Origin: CAG-390 sp003523225
GTDB taxonomy: Bacteria; Bacillota; Clostridia; Oscillospirales; CAG-272
Direction: 5' to 3'
Length of the DNA: 29,157 nt
NCBI GenBank assembly: GCA_902461815.1
Contig: CABPZE010000024.1
Span: 1 to 29,157, forward strand
The notes under the pieces were generated by a model. The model had not been told where the DNA came from, did not search any database, and was given only the letters and a program-made list of their open reading frames with translations. Shown one piece after another: positions 13,398-21,624 of this stretch. Within the stretch, counting starts at the first letter, position 1; every line of letters begins with the position of its first letter. A program made the translations under genes and the position numbers.

Positions 13398-14888
13398 ATG
13401 AAAAAGACGCACCCGCTTCTGCCGCTTATAGCACTTTTGATGGCACTTATATGTCTGCTTTGCTCCTGCCGGAATGGTACGGATGCAAAGGATCCCCCGG
13501 TTTCCTCAGTCGGGGCGGAATCTACGGTTGCACAGACCGAGGATCTTTATGACGAGAACGGTCTGCTTAAGGACAGTCTGCCCGCCACAATGAATTTTGA
13601 CTCGGACGTTCATGTGCTGGGCTGGGAGACTCCCCGGAATGAGTTTTTCGTTGAGGAGCTTACCGACGACCGCGTCAACGACTCCATTTACAACCGCAAT
13701 CTCAAGGTGTCTCAGCGGCTTGGCGTTAAGCTGATATACACCCTGATAAAGGGTGACAACTCAAACAAGGACGCATTTGTGACTCAGGCGGAGGCTTCAA
13801 TGAGCTCCGGCACCTCCGAATATGACATCATCGGCTGTTACAGTATGTGTTCTGGCATACTTGCCCAGCGCGGTATGCTTACCGATCTTTATGAACTTGA
13901 ATATCCCGACACCTTAAAGCCGTGGTGGCCGGAATCCCTTATCCGATCCTCCGAGATAAACGGCAAGCTGTATTTCATCACCGGGGATATTTCAAACGAA
14001 TTTCTTTACAACCTGTATTTCATGGTCGTGAATACCGGAATGGTAAAGACGCTTGGAATCGAAGACCCGCGCGCACTTGCCGCAGAGAACAAGTGGACGC
14101 TTGACAAAATGGCTGAGATGTGCCGCACCGCGTACAGCGATCTTAACGGCTCGCAGACTCCGGATTTCGGCGATAATTTCGGTCTTGTCATCTTCAACCA
14201 GACGCACGTGGACTCCTTCCTTGCCGCCTCCGGCATACATATGACCCGTTGGGATGAAAACGGCAGTATAGTGCTAAGCGATGATTTCAAGGGCGAGAGG
14301 ATGGTCGATCTGGTTTCGCGGCTTGGCGACTGGATAAACAACAATCAGGAGATATGCTACGACGCAACAAACGGGTATAAGTCGATAAAGTCGGGCAACG
14401 CCCTGTTCGGTACCTGTGCCGGGTCAACCATAATCGGCTTCCGTGATGTCGACTGGGTATACGGTATTCTGCCTTATCCGATGATAGGCGAAAACTCGGA
14501 CGGCTATTGCACCAACCTTGGTTTTGCATATACCAACTACTGCATTCCCGTTTCGGCGCGTGACGCTGAGATGTCGGGTGCTGTTATCGAGGCGCTGGCG
14601 TCGGAAAGCTATCGCCTTACGTCTCCCACACTGTTTGAGGTCGTGTTCAAGAGTATGTACTCTAACGACCCGCTTGACGCGCAGATGTATGATATCATAA
14701 AGTCGAACATCTATGTTGACATGGCAAGGCTTTACAGCGGAAACTTCACCTGGGCAAACAGCGCCGTGGCGCTGTTCAGAAACAGCGTGATCGCCAACGA
14801 TAAGTCGTGGTCGTCGAAGATAGCCGCCAACGAGAGCTATATCAACGGCGTGTTTGCCGAAATTTCCGAGTCCTTCAGGGATAAATAA
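13398..14888 (+). CDS. ABC-type sugar-binding lipoprotein (orphan)
   Basis: This is a 496-aa extracellular solute-binding protein of the type serving carbohydrate ABC importers. The signal MKKTHPLLPLIALLMALICL ends in a lipobox with Cys23. The body shows SBP features: an N-terminal strand VHVLGWETPRNEFF, YDIIGCYSMCSGILAQRGML, a hinge/ligand region WPESLIRSSEINGKLYFITG, and a C-terminal YCTNLGFAYTNYCIPVSA. No permease or ATPase gene lies nearby, so it works with distant permeases or as a stand-alone binder. AGGAG at 13381-13385 is 12 bases before the ATG. The MITE immediately upstream separates it from the EEP gene. Confidence 0.85.
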   Translation: MKKTHPLLPLIALLMALICLLCSCRNGTDAKDPPVSSVGAESTVAQTEDLYDENGLLKDSLPATMNFDSDVHVLGWETPRNEFFVEELTDDRVNDSIYNRNLKVSQRLGVKLIYTLIKGDNSNKDAFVTQAEASMSSGTSEYDIIGCYSMCSGILAQRGMLTDLYELEYPDTLKPWWPESLIRSSEINGKLYFITGDISNEFLYNLYFMVVNTGMVKTLGIEDPRALAAENKWTLDKMAEMCRTAYSDLNGSQTPDFGDNFGLVIFNQTHVDSFLAASGIHMTRWDENGSIVLSDDFKGERMVDLVSRLGDWINNNQEICYDATNGYKSIKSGNALFGTCAGSTIIGFRDVDWVYGILPYPMIGENSDGYCTNLGFAYTNYCIPVSARDAEMSGAVIEALASESYRLTSPTLFEVVFKSMYSNDPLDAQMYDIIKSNIYVDMARLYSGNFTWANSAVALFRNSVIANDKSWSSKIAANESYINGVFAEISESFRDK

Positions 14889-14916
14889 TTAAGAACAGTA
14901 TAATAAGGACAGCAAA

Positions 14917-14941
14917 GGGCTGCCGCAAAATGCGGCAGCCC
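14917..14941 (+). terminator. Hairpin after the solute-binding protein gene
   Basis: A perfect stem, GGGCTGCCGCA/TGCGGCAGCCC, with loop AAA is followed by GTAAATAAA (no strong T-run). It is the first of two tandem hairpins. Confidence 0.6.
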
Positions 14942-14947
14942 GTAAAT

Positions 14948-14994
14948 AAAAGCTGCATGGCTGCGGCAAAATGTCGCAGCCATGCAGCTTTTTT
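14948..14994. terminator. Bidirectional terminator between convergent genes
   Basis: An 18-bp perfect stem (14948-14965 with 14975-14992) is flanked by an A-run on the left and TTTTTT on the right. It can therefore end both the plus-strand binding-protein transcript and the minus-strand operon ending at 15067. Confidence 0.9.
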
Positions 14995-15066
14995 CATCCT
15001 GAACATGATTCAGAAGATCATTTCAGAGAAAAGAGATAACGCATACCGGAATTGTCAAATGCGGTT

Positions 15067-17040
15067 TTACTGTCCGTTTGCTTTTGCAATTGACGTCTTT
15101 TGACTTTCGGTCAGTCTGCCGATATGGGATGCTTCTAAACTCTTGTTTATTTCGCTCAGGTGAACACGCTTCTGAGTAGGGAAGGTCACTGTGGTGAATC
15201 CGTTTGTAAATTCATTTTCGCCGTTGTAAACTGAGTAGCACAGTGTATAATTTAGCTTTGATGAGCTTCCCCCATTGTTCTCGCTGAAGCTGTAAAGCGG
15301 ATCATAACAACCGTAGTCAACCACCGCCCAGCTTATGACTTCCGGAAGGTCTGAAAAAAGTTTATCATAATAATAGTGGTCGGAGCGGTTTGTTTCGGTA
15401 TAATAGGTTGGATCGTCTGAACGATGGCGTGGAAAACGCTCTGATGGCTGTATTATGATATATTCGCCTGTTCCGGAGTTCTTGATATTGAAGTTTTTGT
15501 CGCGCGATGTATTCCCGTCGATAAGGAATACCTTTACGTCATCGGGGATATTCCAGAACTGCCTAAATTCATTTATTGTGGCTTGGCATTTGTGCGAATC
15601 CTCATTGTAGCACCATACGACGAATACCTCACCGGGCTTGATAATGCCTTCCCGGTACTCTGGATTGATCGGACGTGCGGTTTCTGAGCCCTGCCAGTAC
15701 TTATCATATGCGGTGTACGGAGCATCTGCCCAGTCGGTTCCCGGCAAAAACGGAGTGTATTCTTGTATTGAGCGCTCAAAGTAAGTGGAAACACTTGTGG
15801 CAGATGAGCCCTGATACGCCAGCATATAATCGTAAATATTCAACTCTGAAACAGAGTTATTGTACATTTCAAAGCATTCAAACGGGTCGGCGGAGGGGCT
15901 TTCACGGTGACGCGCATTGGGAGACGATGCCCCGTACTGGTCGGCGGATATCTCTGTGATTATGATAGCGGGGCGCTCGTTGTTATTGACAAGCACAGGC
16001 TGTTTTGCCGGTTCAGTGCGCACCAACGATGTTTTTGTTTTTGAAAAAGCCGCAAGCTGTGAGTCGGTAAGCCTTCCGACGGTTGCCTCCGCATATTCAT
16101 TTATCTTTGAAAGGTGCATACGCTTGTATGACATAAATGAATTTGCCTTATATCCGTTTTCCTCCTTGGGTGAGGAGGCGGAGCGGGGTATGAAGCTGAC
16201 CGTCCACGGGGCATGCTCCTCATCGCCGTTCTGCGCGCGGCGAGTGGCAAGCGGCTCGGTGCGGAAGTCCATAACCGCCCAGCTGATTATTTCCTCAAGA
16301 CTTTCAAAATTTTCCGAGGGGTATGGGTGGTGCGTGTTGTCATTTTCGGTGTTGAAGGTTATATCCGCCGAGCGGCGCGCCGGGAAACGCTCCGACTGAT
16401 GCATTATCATATATGTGGCTGTTGCGTTATTTTTGAGCGCAAATTTTTTGACGCATTCTACGTTGTTGCCGTAGATAAGGAATACCTTTACACCGTCCGG
16501 AATGCTCCAGAAGCTACGGAACTGTTCAAGCGTGCAGTGCATTATATGAGACGGTGCGGTGTACACCCATATCACAGCTACTTCCCCCGGCTTCAGCATT
16601 CCTTCCGATCTTTCCGGATTTACGGGTCGTACGTCTTCTGTGTTTTTCCAGTATGAATCATGCGACGTCCTGGCAGTATCCCACCAGTCCTCACCCGGAA
16701 GCAGCTGCGTGTAGCATTGTACCGAACGCTCAAATGAACCTTCATTCTGGGATGAGGCGCCCTGATAGCCAACCATATAGTCGTATATGTTTATATTTTG
16801 GCTGGAATTATTGTAAATCTCAATAAATTCATACGGATCTGCGTCCTGTCGGCGCGTTTCGGAATTATATTTTGGGTTTTTATTGAGGGGATTGGCGGCA
16901 TCTCCGTATTGATCGACGCTTATTTCGGTGATAAGAAGCTCAGGATATTCACCCGCCGCCACAGCAGCTCCGGCAAGGCTGCTGACACAGCCAAACGACA
17001 GGAGGCAGGCAAGGGTAAATGAGAATATTTTTTTCTTCAT
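15067..17040 (-). CDS. Secreted protein with two tandem lamin-tail-like domains
   Basis: This is a 657-aa exported protein. The start ATG 17040 is chosen because GAAAGG lies about 9 bases upstream and a signal peptide follows (MKKKIFSFTLACLLSFG, cleavage after AAVAAG). The mature part is one unit repeated twice, about residues 33-333 and 357-650. Each opens with a lamin-tail-like strand (LLITEISVDQYG and IIITEISADQYG). Each continues with FIEIYNNSSQNINIYDYMVG or its match, LKPGEVAVIWVY or IKPGEVFVVWCY, then PSERFPRHRS-like blocks, and ends in GRLT(D/E)SQ. The EIYNNS-x-NI-x-L pattern is that of LTD folds, which act as surface or adhesion modules in bacteria. No enzyme motif is seen. It lies 23 bases after the S51 gene. 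Confidence 0.82.
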   Translation of the reverse strand: MKKKIFSFTLACLLSFGCVSSLAGAAVAAGEYPELLITEISVDQYGDAANPLNKNPKYNSETRRQDADPYEFIEIYNNSSQNINIYDYMVGYQGASSQNEGSFERSVQCYTQLLPGEDWWDTARTSHDSYWKNTEDVRPVNPERSEGMLKPGEVAVIWVYTAPSHIMHCTLEQFRSFWSIPDGVKVFLIYGNNVECVKKFALKNNATATYMIMHQSERFPARRSADITFNTENDNTHHPYPSENFESLEEIISWAVMDFRTEPLATRRAQNGDEEHAPWTVSFIPRSASSPKEENGYKANSFMSYKRMHLSKINEYAEATVGRLTDSQLAAFSKTKTSLVRTEPAKQPVLVNNNERPAIIITEISADQYGASSPNARHRESPSADPFECFEMYNNSVSELNIYDYMLAYQGSSATSVSTYFERSIQEYTPFLPGTDWADAPYTAYDKYWQGSETARPINPEYREGIIKPGEVFVVWCYNEDSHKCQATINEFRQFWNIPDDVKVFLIDGNTSRDKNFNIKNSGTGEYIIIQPSERFPRHRSDDPTYYTETNRSDHYYYDKLFSDLPEVISWAVVDYGCYDPLYSFSENNGGSSSKLNYTLCYSVYNGENEFTNGFTTVTFPTQKRVHLSEINKSLEASHIGRLTESQKTSIAKANGQ

Positions 17041-17063
17041 AATAGTATGCCTTTCTTTACGTG

Positions 17064-17972
17064 TCATTTAAAGACAGAGCGCGCCCATTTGCCGTCCTTG
17101 AAGTCATATCTGAAAATACGCTCGTTTCCGGTTTCACGTATGCTCTTTACAGGCTCTCCGTCTATGAATATTACGGCAGAGCCATTATCCATCGCAAAGC
17201 CGAGAGTGTATTTGGGATCGGTCTGCTTGCGTATTGCCGAATCGAATTCCGCCCATTTATCGCTTGAGTTGAAATGCGGACCGTAATATATATTTATCAC
17301 GTCTATTCCGTAGTAAAAATCATATACCGACTCGGGAAGGGAGTAAAAGTCATTCCAGCCCATATATGTCCAGCACATACCTCCGGCACTGCCACCGGAG
17401 CATATGACGCCGCGATCATATGCCTCGCGAAGGTACTCGTCAACCTTGAACTTTTTCCAGACGTCACCCATATATTCACTCTGTCCTCCGCTGACACAGA
17501 TTATGTCAGCGTTAATTATTTTCTGTCTCAGCTCCTCCGGGTCGTACAGCTTGGTGCACAGAGTGATCACCTCAAGGTCGTTGGTATATTTGCTGTATAT
17601 GTTTGTGTAACTGGTTACATTGCTTACCGTGTCCTTGCCGGCGGTGGTCAGAATGACCACGCGGGGATTTTTCTTTCCGGAAAGCTCTACGATTGCAGAA
17701 TAGATACGGTTTCCGGCACCGCCTCCGGTGATGACAGCTTTTTTGACGACCGGGTCGACGGGAGTGACCGGCTCGGTGGTCTCCGGCGCTGTCGTAGTGT
17801 CGGGAATCCCGGTTGTCTCCTCATTGCCGGTTTGCGGAGCTGCAGGCTCCGCTGTTGTGCCTTCATTGCCTGAGCTTTCAGACGTAATGCCTTTTTTGCC
17901 GCATGCGGCGACAACGCACAACGTACATAAAACAAGCGCCAGAAGCAGAGCGGGCTTTAATGAATTTTTCAT
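17064..17972 (-). CDS. Peptidase S51 (cyanophycinase/dipeptidase E-like) lipoprotein
   Basis: This is a 302-aa lipoprotein (lipobox VAAC, Cys24). A Thr/Glu/Pro-rich linker (30-75) is followed by a class I glutamine amidotransferase-like S51 domain. Its motifs are KKAVITGGGAGNRIY (77-91), ADIICVSGGQSEYMGD (155-170), the nucleophile elbow CSGGSAGGMCW with Ser195 (191-201), and GPHF with His233. Intracellular peptidase E cleaves Asp-X dipeptides, and cyanophycinase cleaves beta-Asp-Arg. Surface-anchored homologues probably process aspartyl peptides outside the cell, but the substrate here is unknown. It is third in a four-gene operon, directly before the lamin-tail-like protein; the two may be partners. 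Confidence 0.87.
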   Translation of the reverse strand: MKNSLKPALLLALVLCTLCVVAACGKKGITSESSGNEGTTAEPAAPQTGNEETTGIPDTTTAPETTEPVTPVDPVVKKAVITGGGAGNRIYSAIVELSGKKNPRVVILTTAGKDTVSNVTSYTNIYSKYTNDLEVITLCTKLYDPEELRQKIINADIICVSGGQSEYMGDVWKKFKVDEYLREAYDRGVICSGGSAGGMCWTYMGWNDFYSLPESVYDFYYGIDVINIYYGPHFNSSDKWAEFDSAIRKQTDPKYTLGFAMDNGSAVIFIDGEPVKSIRETGNERIFRYDFKDGKWARSVFK

Positions 17973-18017
17973 ATAGAATATTTCCTTTCTGCGCGGAACG
18001 CACCGGGTAATTGAGTG

Positions 18018-18458
18018 CTATACCGATAGAAAATTGTGTTTACTTGTGGACAGAACAATATTGCTTCGAGTCAGCGAAACGCCCGGTGCGCATTTTATGT
18101 CATTCAGAACACGCTGAAGAGACGAGCTGCTGCGGGTGATTATTTTAAGAAGGAAATCATAGTCTCCGGTAATATAATGAATTTCGGCAATTTCGGGATT
18201 CTCTTGCATCTGCTTTATGAAATCCTCATTATATTTGGGATGCTCGATCCTGATATATGTGAAGGCAGTTATGTCAAGTCCGAGCTTTTCCGGGTCCACA
18301 ACGGTGGTGTATTGCCGTATAACCCCGGAATTTTCGAGCTTTTTTACACGTTCAATTACCGAGGTTTCGGAAAGATGAATCTTCTTTGCAATATATGAAA
18401 TTTTGGTGCGGGCGTTTTCGCTGAGGAAGGAAAGTATCTGCTCGTCTATTTTGTCCAT
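18018..18458 (-). CDS. Lrp/AsnC-family transcriptional regulator
   Basis: This is a 146-aa regulator of standard Lrp length. An N-terminal winged HTH (1-60: MDKIDEQILSFLSENARTKI, then IHLSETSVIERVKKLENSGV) precedes a RAM ligand-binding domain (about 65-140: ITAFTYIRIEHPKYNEDFIK, IAEIHYITGDYDFLLKI). Lrp proteins sense amino acids and form octamers. Placement inside the operon, 26 bases after the beta-helix gene and 45 bases before an extracellular peptidase, suggests that it tunes this cassette to amino-acid supply. Confidence 0.93.
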   Translation of the reverse strand: MDKIDEQILSFLSENARTKISYIAKKIHLSETSVIERVKKLENSGVIRQYTTVVDPEKLGLDITAFTYIRIEHPKYNEDFIKQMQENPEIAEIHYITGDYDFLLKIITRSSSSLQRVLNDIKCAPGVSLTRSNIVLSTSKHNFLSV

Positions 18459-18484
18459 ATGAGCGTCCTTTGTGTTTGTATTTG

Positions 18485-20260
18485 TCAGTCTTCGGGCTGA
18501 AGCTTGGTTTTCTTATACCAAAGCGCTATACCGCAGAAGACTGTAAACGCAGATGCAAGCAAAATGATGATATGTGAATCTCCCGTTGACGGCGCGGGAT
18601 CGTCAGTCTGCTTTTCATTTACATACTTACCGTTGTCAAGCAGGACTGTTTTGCGGGTGCTGTCAAGCGTGGGGTGCATATCCTCGCCAAGCGTCTGGAA
18701 GAATACATTTTCTCCGAGGGCGGAATTGAGCTCATATGCGAGCTTGCCGGATGAAAGATCGGCGTCTGTAAGGTTTGAAGCAGAGGGAACGTATTCCTTT
18801 TTGTCATAGCGTTCGCATTCGGCAGAATCGGCAGTATAATAGTTTCCGCTTACACCTGACATATCGACGCTTTCCGAGAAGTTGCTGAAGAACAGGGCGC
18901 AGGTTTTGTATCCGCTGCCTGTGGTCGCAAGTTTGCCGCTTACGAAACAGTTTCTGACACTCAGCTGCGGAGCGTTGTTGACATATCCTATGATACCGCA
19001 GGTCTCCTCGCCGCCCGAGATGTTGCCGATGCTGTAGCATCCGACGATTTTGGGGGCATGTGAGGCATTTCCGAAGCAGTAGGCTACAAGACCGGATGCG
19101 GTGCTTGCAGTGGCGGTTACATTGCCCTCATTACCGCAGTATTTGAATATGTAGTCACCGCTGTCAACCTTGTTGTTGCCGCAATGGGCGATAAGCCCGC
19201 CTGCTTGCTTTGCTGCGGCTATATCGCCGTAGTTGATGCAGCGCTCGCATTCGGTGATTCCGTCAAGGTATCCAGCAATGCCGCCTGCCTTGTTCCCCTC
19301 AGCCTTTACATTGCCGTAGTTTACGCAGTTTTTGAAGAATACCGAGCCGCCGCTTTCACCTGCAATGCCGCCGCAGGCATAGCTTGCATTGGTATTGGTC
19401 ATGTTGCCGTAGTTGCGGCAGTCAACAAATGTAGCGCTTGAGTTTTTACCCAGTCTGGAGATGATTCCGGCGGCGCAGCGTCCGGTGTTATATATGTCAG
19501 AGTAGTTTACACAACCTGTAACGGTTCCGGAGCTGTTTTCGGAAATGTAGCTGATAATACCGCCTGAGCTGTCGCCGGTGTCACCAATAATGGCTCCGCA
19601 GCCCTCGGTTCCGTTGATGCAGTTCTCAACCGTGAAGGTCTCGACAGGCCATGCAAGAATACCGCTCAGTGTGTCGCCGCCTGTGATCTTTCCGGTGTTT
19701 ACGCAGCCGCTCACAAGAATATCGTTTTCGGCTCTGCCTGCAATACCGCCTGCGACATAGGCGTTGATATTACCGGAGTTTTTGCAGTTTATGACTTCAA
19801 CTCGTACCGAGCCGGAGGTTGCAAGTCCGAAAATAGCTCCGGCACGTTTGGTGGCTTTGGCATCACCGATCACATTGGCGGTGTTGGTGATGTTTTCAAA
19901 CTTTGAGCCTTCGGCGGCGTTGACGGCTACCGCAGCCAGAATTTCGGCGGAGGACTTTATCTCTCCGGATACGGTCAGATTTTTTACCGTTCCCTTTACG
20001 TTTTCAAAGATCGGAGCGGAGACGGTGATGGTATGTCCTTTGCCGTCAAGGATCCCGGCGAAGGTGCCTACAAAGGTTTCGCTCAGAGTGATATCAGCAG
20101 TAAGATAATAGCTGCCCGTTTGATCCATAGCCGCAAATCCGGCGGCATCCGATACAGCTATCGGATCGGCAGGATCGTCAGCGGCGTAAATTACCGGAAT
20201 CAAAGAGCAAATACCGAGAAGCATAAGAAAGGAAATAATAACGGATAAAGTTTTTTTCAT
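18485..20260 (-). CDS. Sortase-anchored beta-helix surface protein with GLUG-like repeats
   Basis: This is a 591-aa wall protein. The signal peptide is MKKTLSVIISFLMLLGIC, cleaved near IYAADD. From about residue 45 to 440 there are many repeats of about 30 residues, of the form (A/G)GGIAG followed by a C-x-N-(Y/T/S)-G-(N/D) turn, for example CVNTGKITGG, CVNYSDIYN, CRNYGNMTN, CVNYGNVKA and CINYGDIAA. These are GLUG-like units forming a right-handed beta helix with regularly spaced cysteines. The C-terminus PSTGD (557-561), hydrophobic span and KKTK is a cell-wall sorting signal. The role is probably adhesion or glycan binding. It is the first gene of the operon, with AAGGAG 9 bases before ATG 20260. 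Confidence 0.87.
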   Translation of the reverse strand: MKKTLSVIISFLMLLGICSLIPVIYAADDPADPIAVSDAAGFAAMDQTGSYYLTADITLSETFVGTFAGILDGKGHTITVSAPIFENVKGTVKNLTVSGEIKSSAEILAAVAVNAAEGSKFENITNTANVIGDAKATKRAGAIFGLATSGSVRVEVINCKNSGNINAYVAGGIAGRAENDILVSGCVNTGKITGGDTLSGILAWPVETFTVENCINGTEGCGAIIGDTGDSSGGIISYISENSSGTVTGCVNYSDIYNTGRCAAGIISRLGKNSSATFVDCRNYGNMTNTNASYACGGIAGESGGSVFFKNCVNYGNVKAEGNKAGGIAGYLDGITECERCINYGDIAAAKQAGGLIAHCGNNKVDSGDYIFKYCGNEGNVTATASTASGLVAYCFGNASHAPKIVGCYSIGNISGGEETCGIIGYVNNAPQLSVRNCFVSGKLATTGSGYKTCALFFSNFSESVDMSGVSGNYYTADSAECERYDKKEYVPSASNLTDADLSSGKLAYELNSALGENVFFQTLGEDMHPTLDSTRKTVLLDNGKYVNEKQTDDPAPSTGDSHIIILLASAFTVFCGIALWYKKTKLQPED

Positions 20261-20281
20261 AATGACATACTCCTTTTTATT

Positions 20282-20296
20282 CCGGGTGGCACCCGG
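20282..20296. promoter_or_regulatory. Palindromic operator candidate in the leader of the surface-protein operon
   Basis: CCGGGTG-G-CACCCGG is a perfect 7-bp inverted repeat between the -10 (20308) and the start codon (20260). The half-site ACCCGGT recurs in reverse orientation at 18002-18008, upstream of the S51 gene in the same operon. Confidence 0.45.
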
Positions 20297-20307
20297 TTAT
20301 TGCTTCA

Positions 20308-20336
20308 ATTATAGCACATAATACGGCGTATATCAA
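20308..20336 (-). promoter_or_regulatory. Promoter of the surface-protein operon
   Basis: On the minus strand: TTGATA (20336-20331), a 17-bp spacer and TATAAT (20313-20308), giving a leader of about 40 bases before ATG 20260. Confidence 0.75.
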
Positions 20337-20461
20337 TAAATAAGCCTGAATGCGAAAAAAACCTTAATTTTTTTCATATTTGCATTAAAAAACCTTATAT
20401 TTTAAGTTTATCTCTGAAATATCAATGTCATCACGAAGTCCTGAAACAAAAGATCCGAGCC

Positions 20462-20490
20462 TTGCATTTATCCTTTTTTTGTGGTATACT
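20462..20490 (+). promoter_or_regulatory. Promoter of the coiled-coil membrane protein gene
   Basis: TTGCAT (20462-20467), a 17-bp spacer and TATACT (20485-20490). The start near 20497 rules out the in-frame ATG at 20425 as the translation start. Confidence 0.65.
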
Positions 20491-20520
20491 GTAACCGTAC
20501 AGATACCGCAGGTGCAAAGA

Positions 20521-21534
20521 ATGCGCCGGGCGGGCGAGGAAGCTTCAATTTTATTTATTATAATGAAAACAAGAACCGGAAAAATACTTTTGACAGCGCT
20601 TGAAATATTGCTTGTTGCCGCGGCGGTGGCGGGGCTTTTGTTTGCCTTTGCCGACAGCCGCCGTCAGGCGCGCGAAGCCGCTGCCGAGGCTGCGCGGATG
20701 GAGGAGTTTTCAAAAAAGCTCGAACCGTTGAGTATTGAAAAGCAGCGGCTGGAGAGCGAGCTTGCCGGGCTTGAAAAAAGCTGCGAGACGGGCGACATGG
20801 CGACATTCTCGATGATATTCAGCGATCTGTCGGACAAAATTTATACCGAGGCGGCGCCGATAGTCAGAAAATTCGGGTATGCCGCGGATATTGCGCTTTC
20901 CGATGCGGCTGATATCGGTAAGGCGGGAAAGCTGAGCACGGCTCAGCTTGGCGAGCTTATCGGTGAGGGCTGGGGGATCTGCCCCGCCTGGAGCGGAGAA
21001 GGTGACATTGCGGAATGGTATTCCGGGATCGAGGGCGTTGCCTCGTCTTTGGGAGCAGAGCTGTCGGGGCGCGTACTGTTTACCGGAAGGGAGCTGACAG
21101 AGACGCACGCCGAGGCGCTGCGGAAGATAGGTGTTTCAAAGGTCATAGTTCCCGAGACCTCGGGCATATCCGCCGCACAGACGGAGAAGCTTGCGGTCTG
21201 CCGCAGTGCTGAATGGGATCGCGACGGCGGAGACATACTGATACTTAACGGCATTGCCTCGGGCGGTGAGGTGGTATTCACTGTGGCGGCGACGGAGCTT
21301 TATACCGCGCTGTTTGAGTCGATGCTTGAGATGCTCCGTATGTACAGCAGCGGTATCACCGTGCTCTCTCTTGACGGCGCGCAAGCCATGCGCGCTGAGG
21401 CAGAGGAGGCGCGGCAGGCACTTATTGAGGAGAGTGCCCCGCGGATAGCGGAGATAAAGGCGCGTATTACCGAGATAAAGCGCGAAATGAACGCGCTGTA
21501 TTCGGGTGCGGGAATGACCGCGCCGAAGGAATGA
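20521..21534 (+). CDS. Membrane-anchored coiled-coil protein with a possible deacetylase-like fold
   Basis: This is a single-span membrane protein. I start it at ATG 20521 (337 aa): AGGTG lies 6 bases upstream and the promoter start is near 20497. ATG 20563 (MKTRTGKILLTALEILLVAA) is the alternative but lacks a nearby ribosome binding site. A membrane helix is followed by an Ala/Glu-rich coiled coil, then a domain with AELIGEGWGI-like and EALRKIGVSKVIVPE motifs. That domain recalls the beta/alpha barrel of polysaccharide deacetylases but has no visible metal triad. A second coiled coil (APRIAEIKARITEIKREM) closes it. Function unknown; probably an envelope protein facing outward. Confidence 0.8.
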   Translation: MRRAGEEASILFIIMKTRTGKILLTALEILLVAAAVAGLLFAFADSRRQAREAAAEAARMEEFSKKLEPLSIEKQRLESELAGLEKSCETGDMATFSMIFSDLSDKIYTEAAPIVRKFGYAADIALSDAADIGKAGKLSTAQLGELIGEGWGICPAWSGEGDIAEWYSGIEGVASSLGAELSGRVLFTGRELTETHAEALRKIGVSKVIVPETSGISAAQTEKLAVCRSAEWDRDGGDILILNGIASGGEVVFTVAATELYTALFESMLEMLRMYSSGITVLSLDGAQAMRAEAEEARQALIEESAPRIAEIKARITEIKREMNALYSGAGMTAPKE

Positions 21535-21624
21535 CAGCCGCGCATCTTTGCTTATCCTATGACTGAGGCAACTGCGGCTGGATAACATACGTCGCCGAAC
21601 ACAATATATAAAGGGGTAACATCA

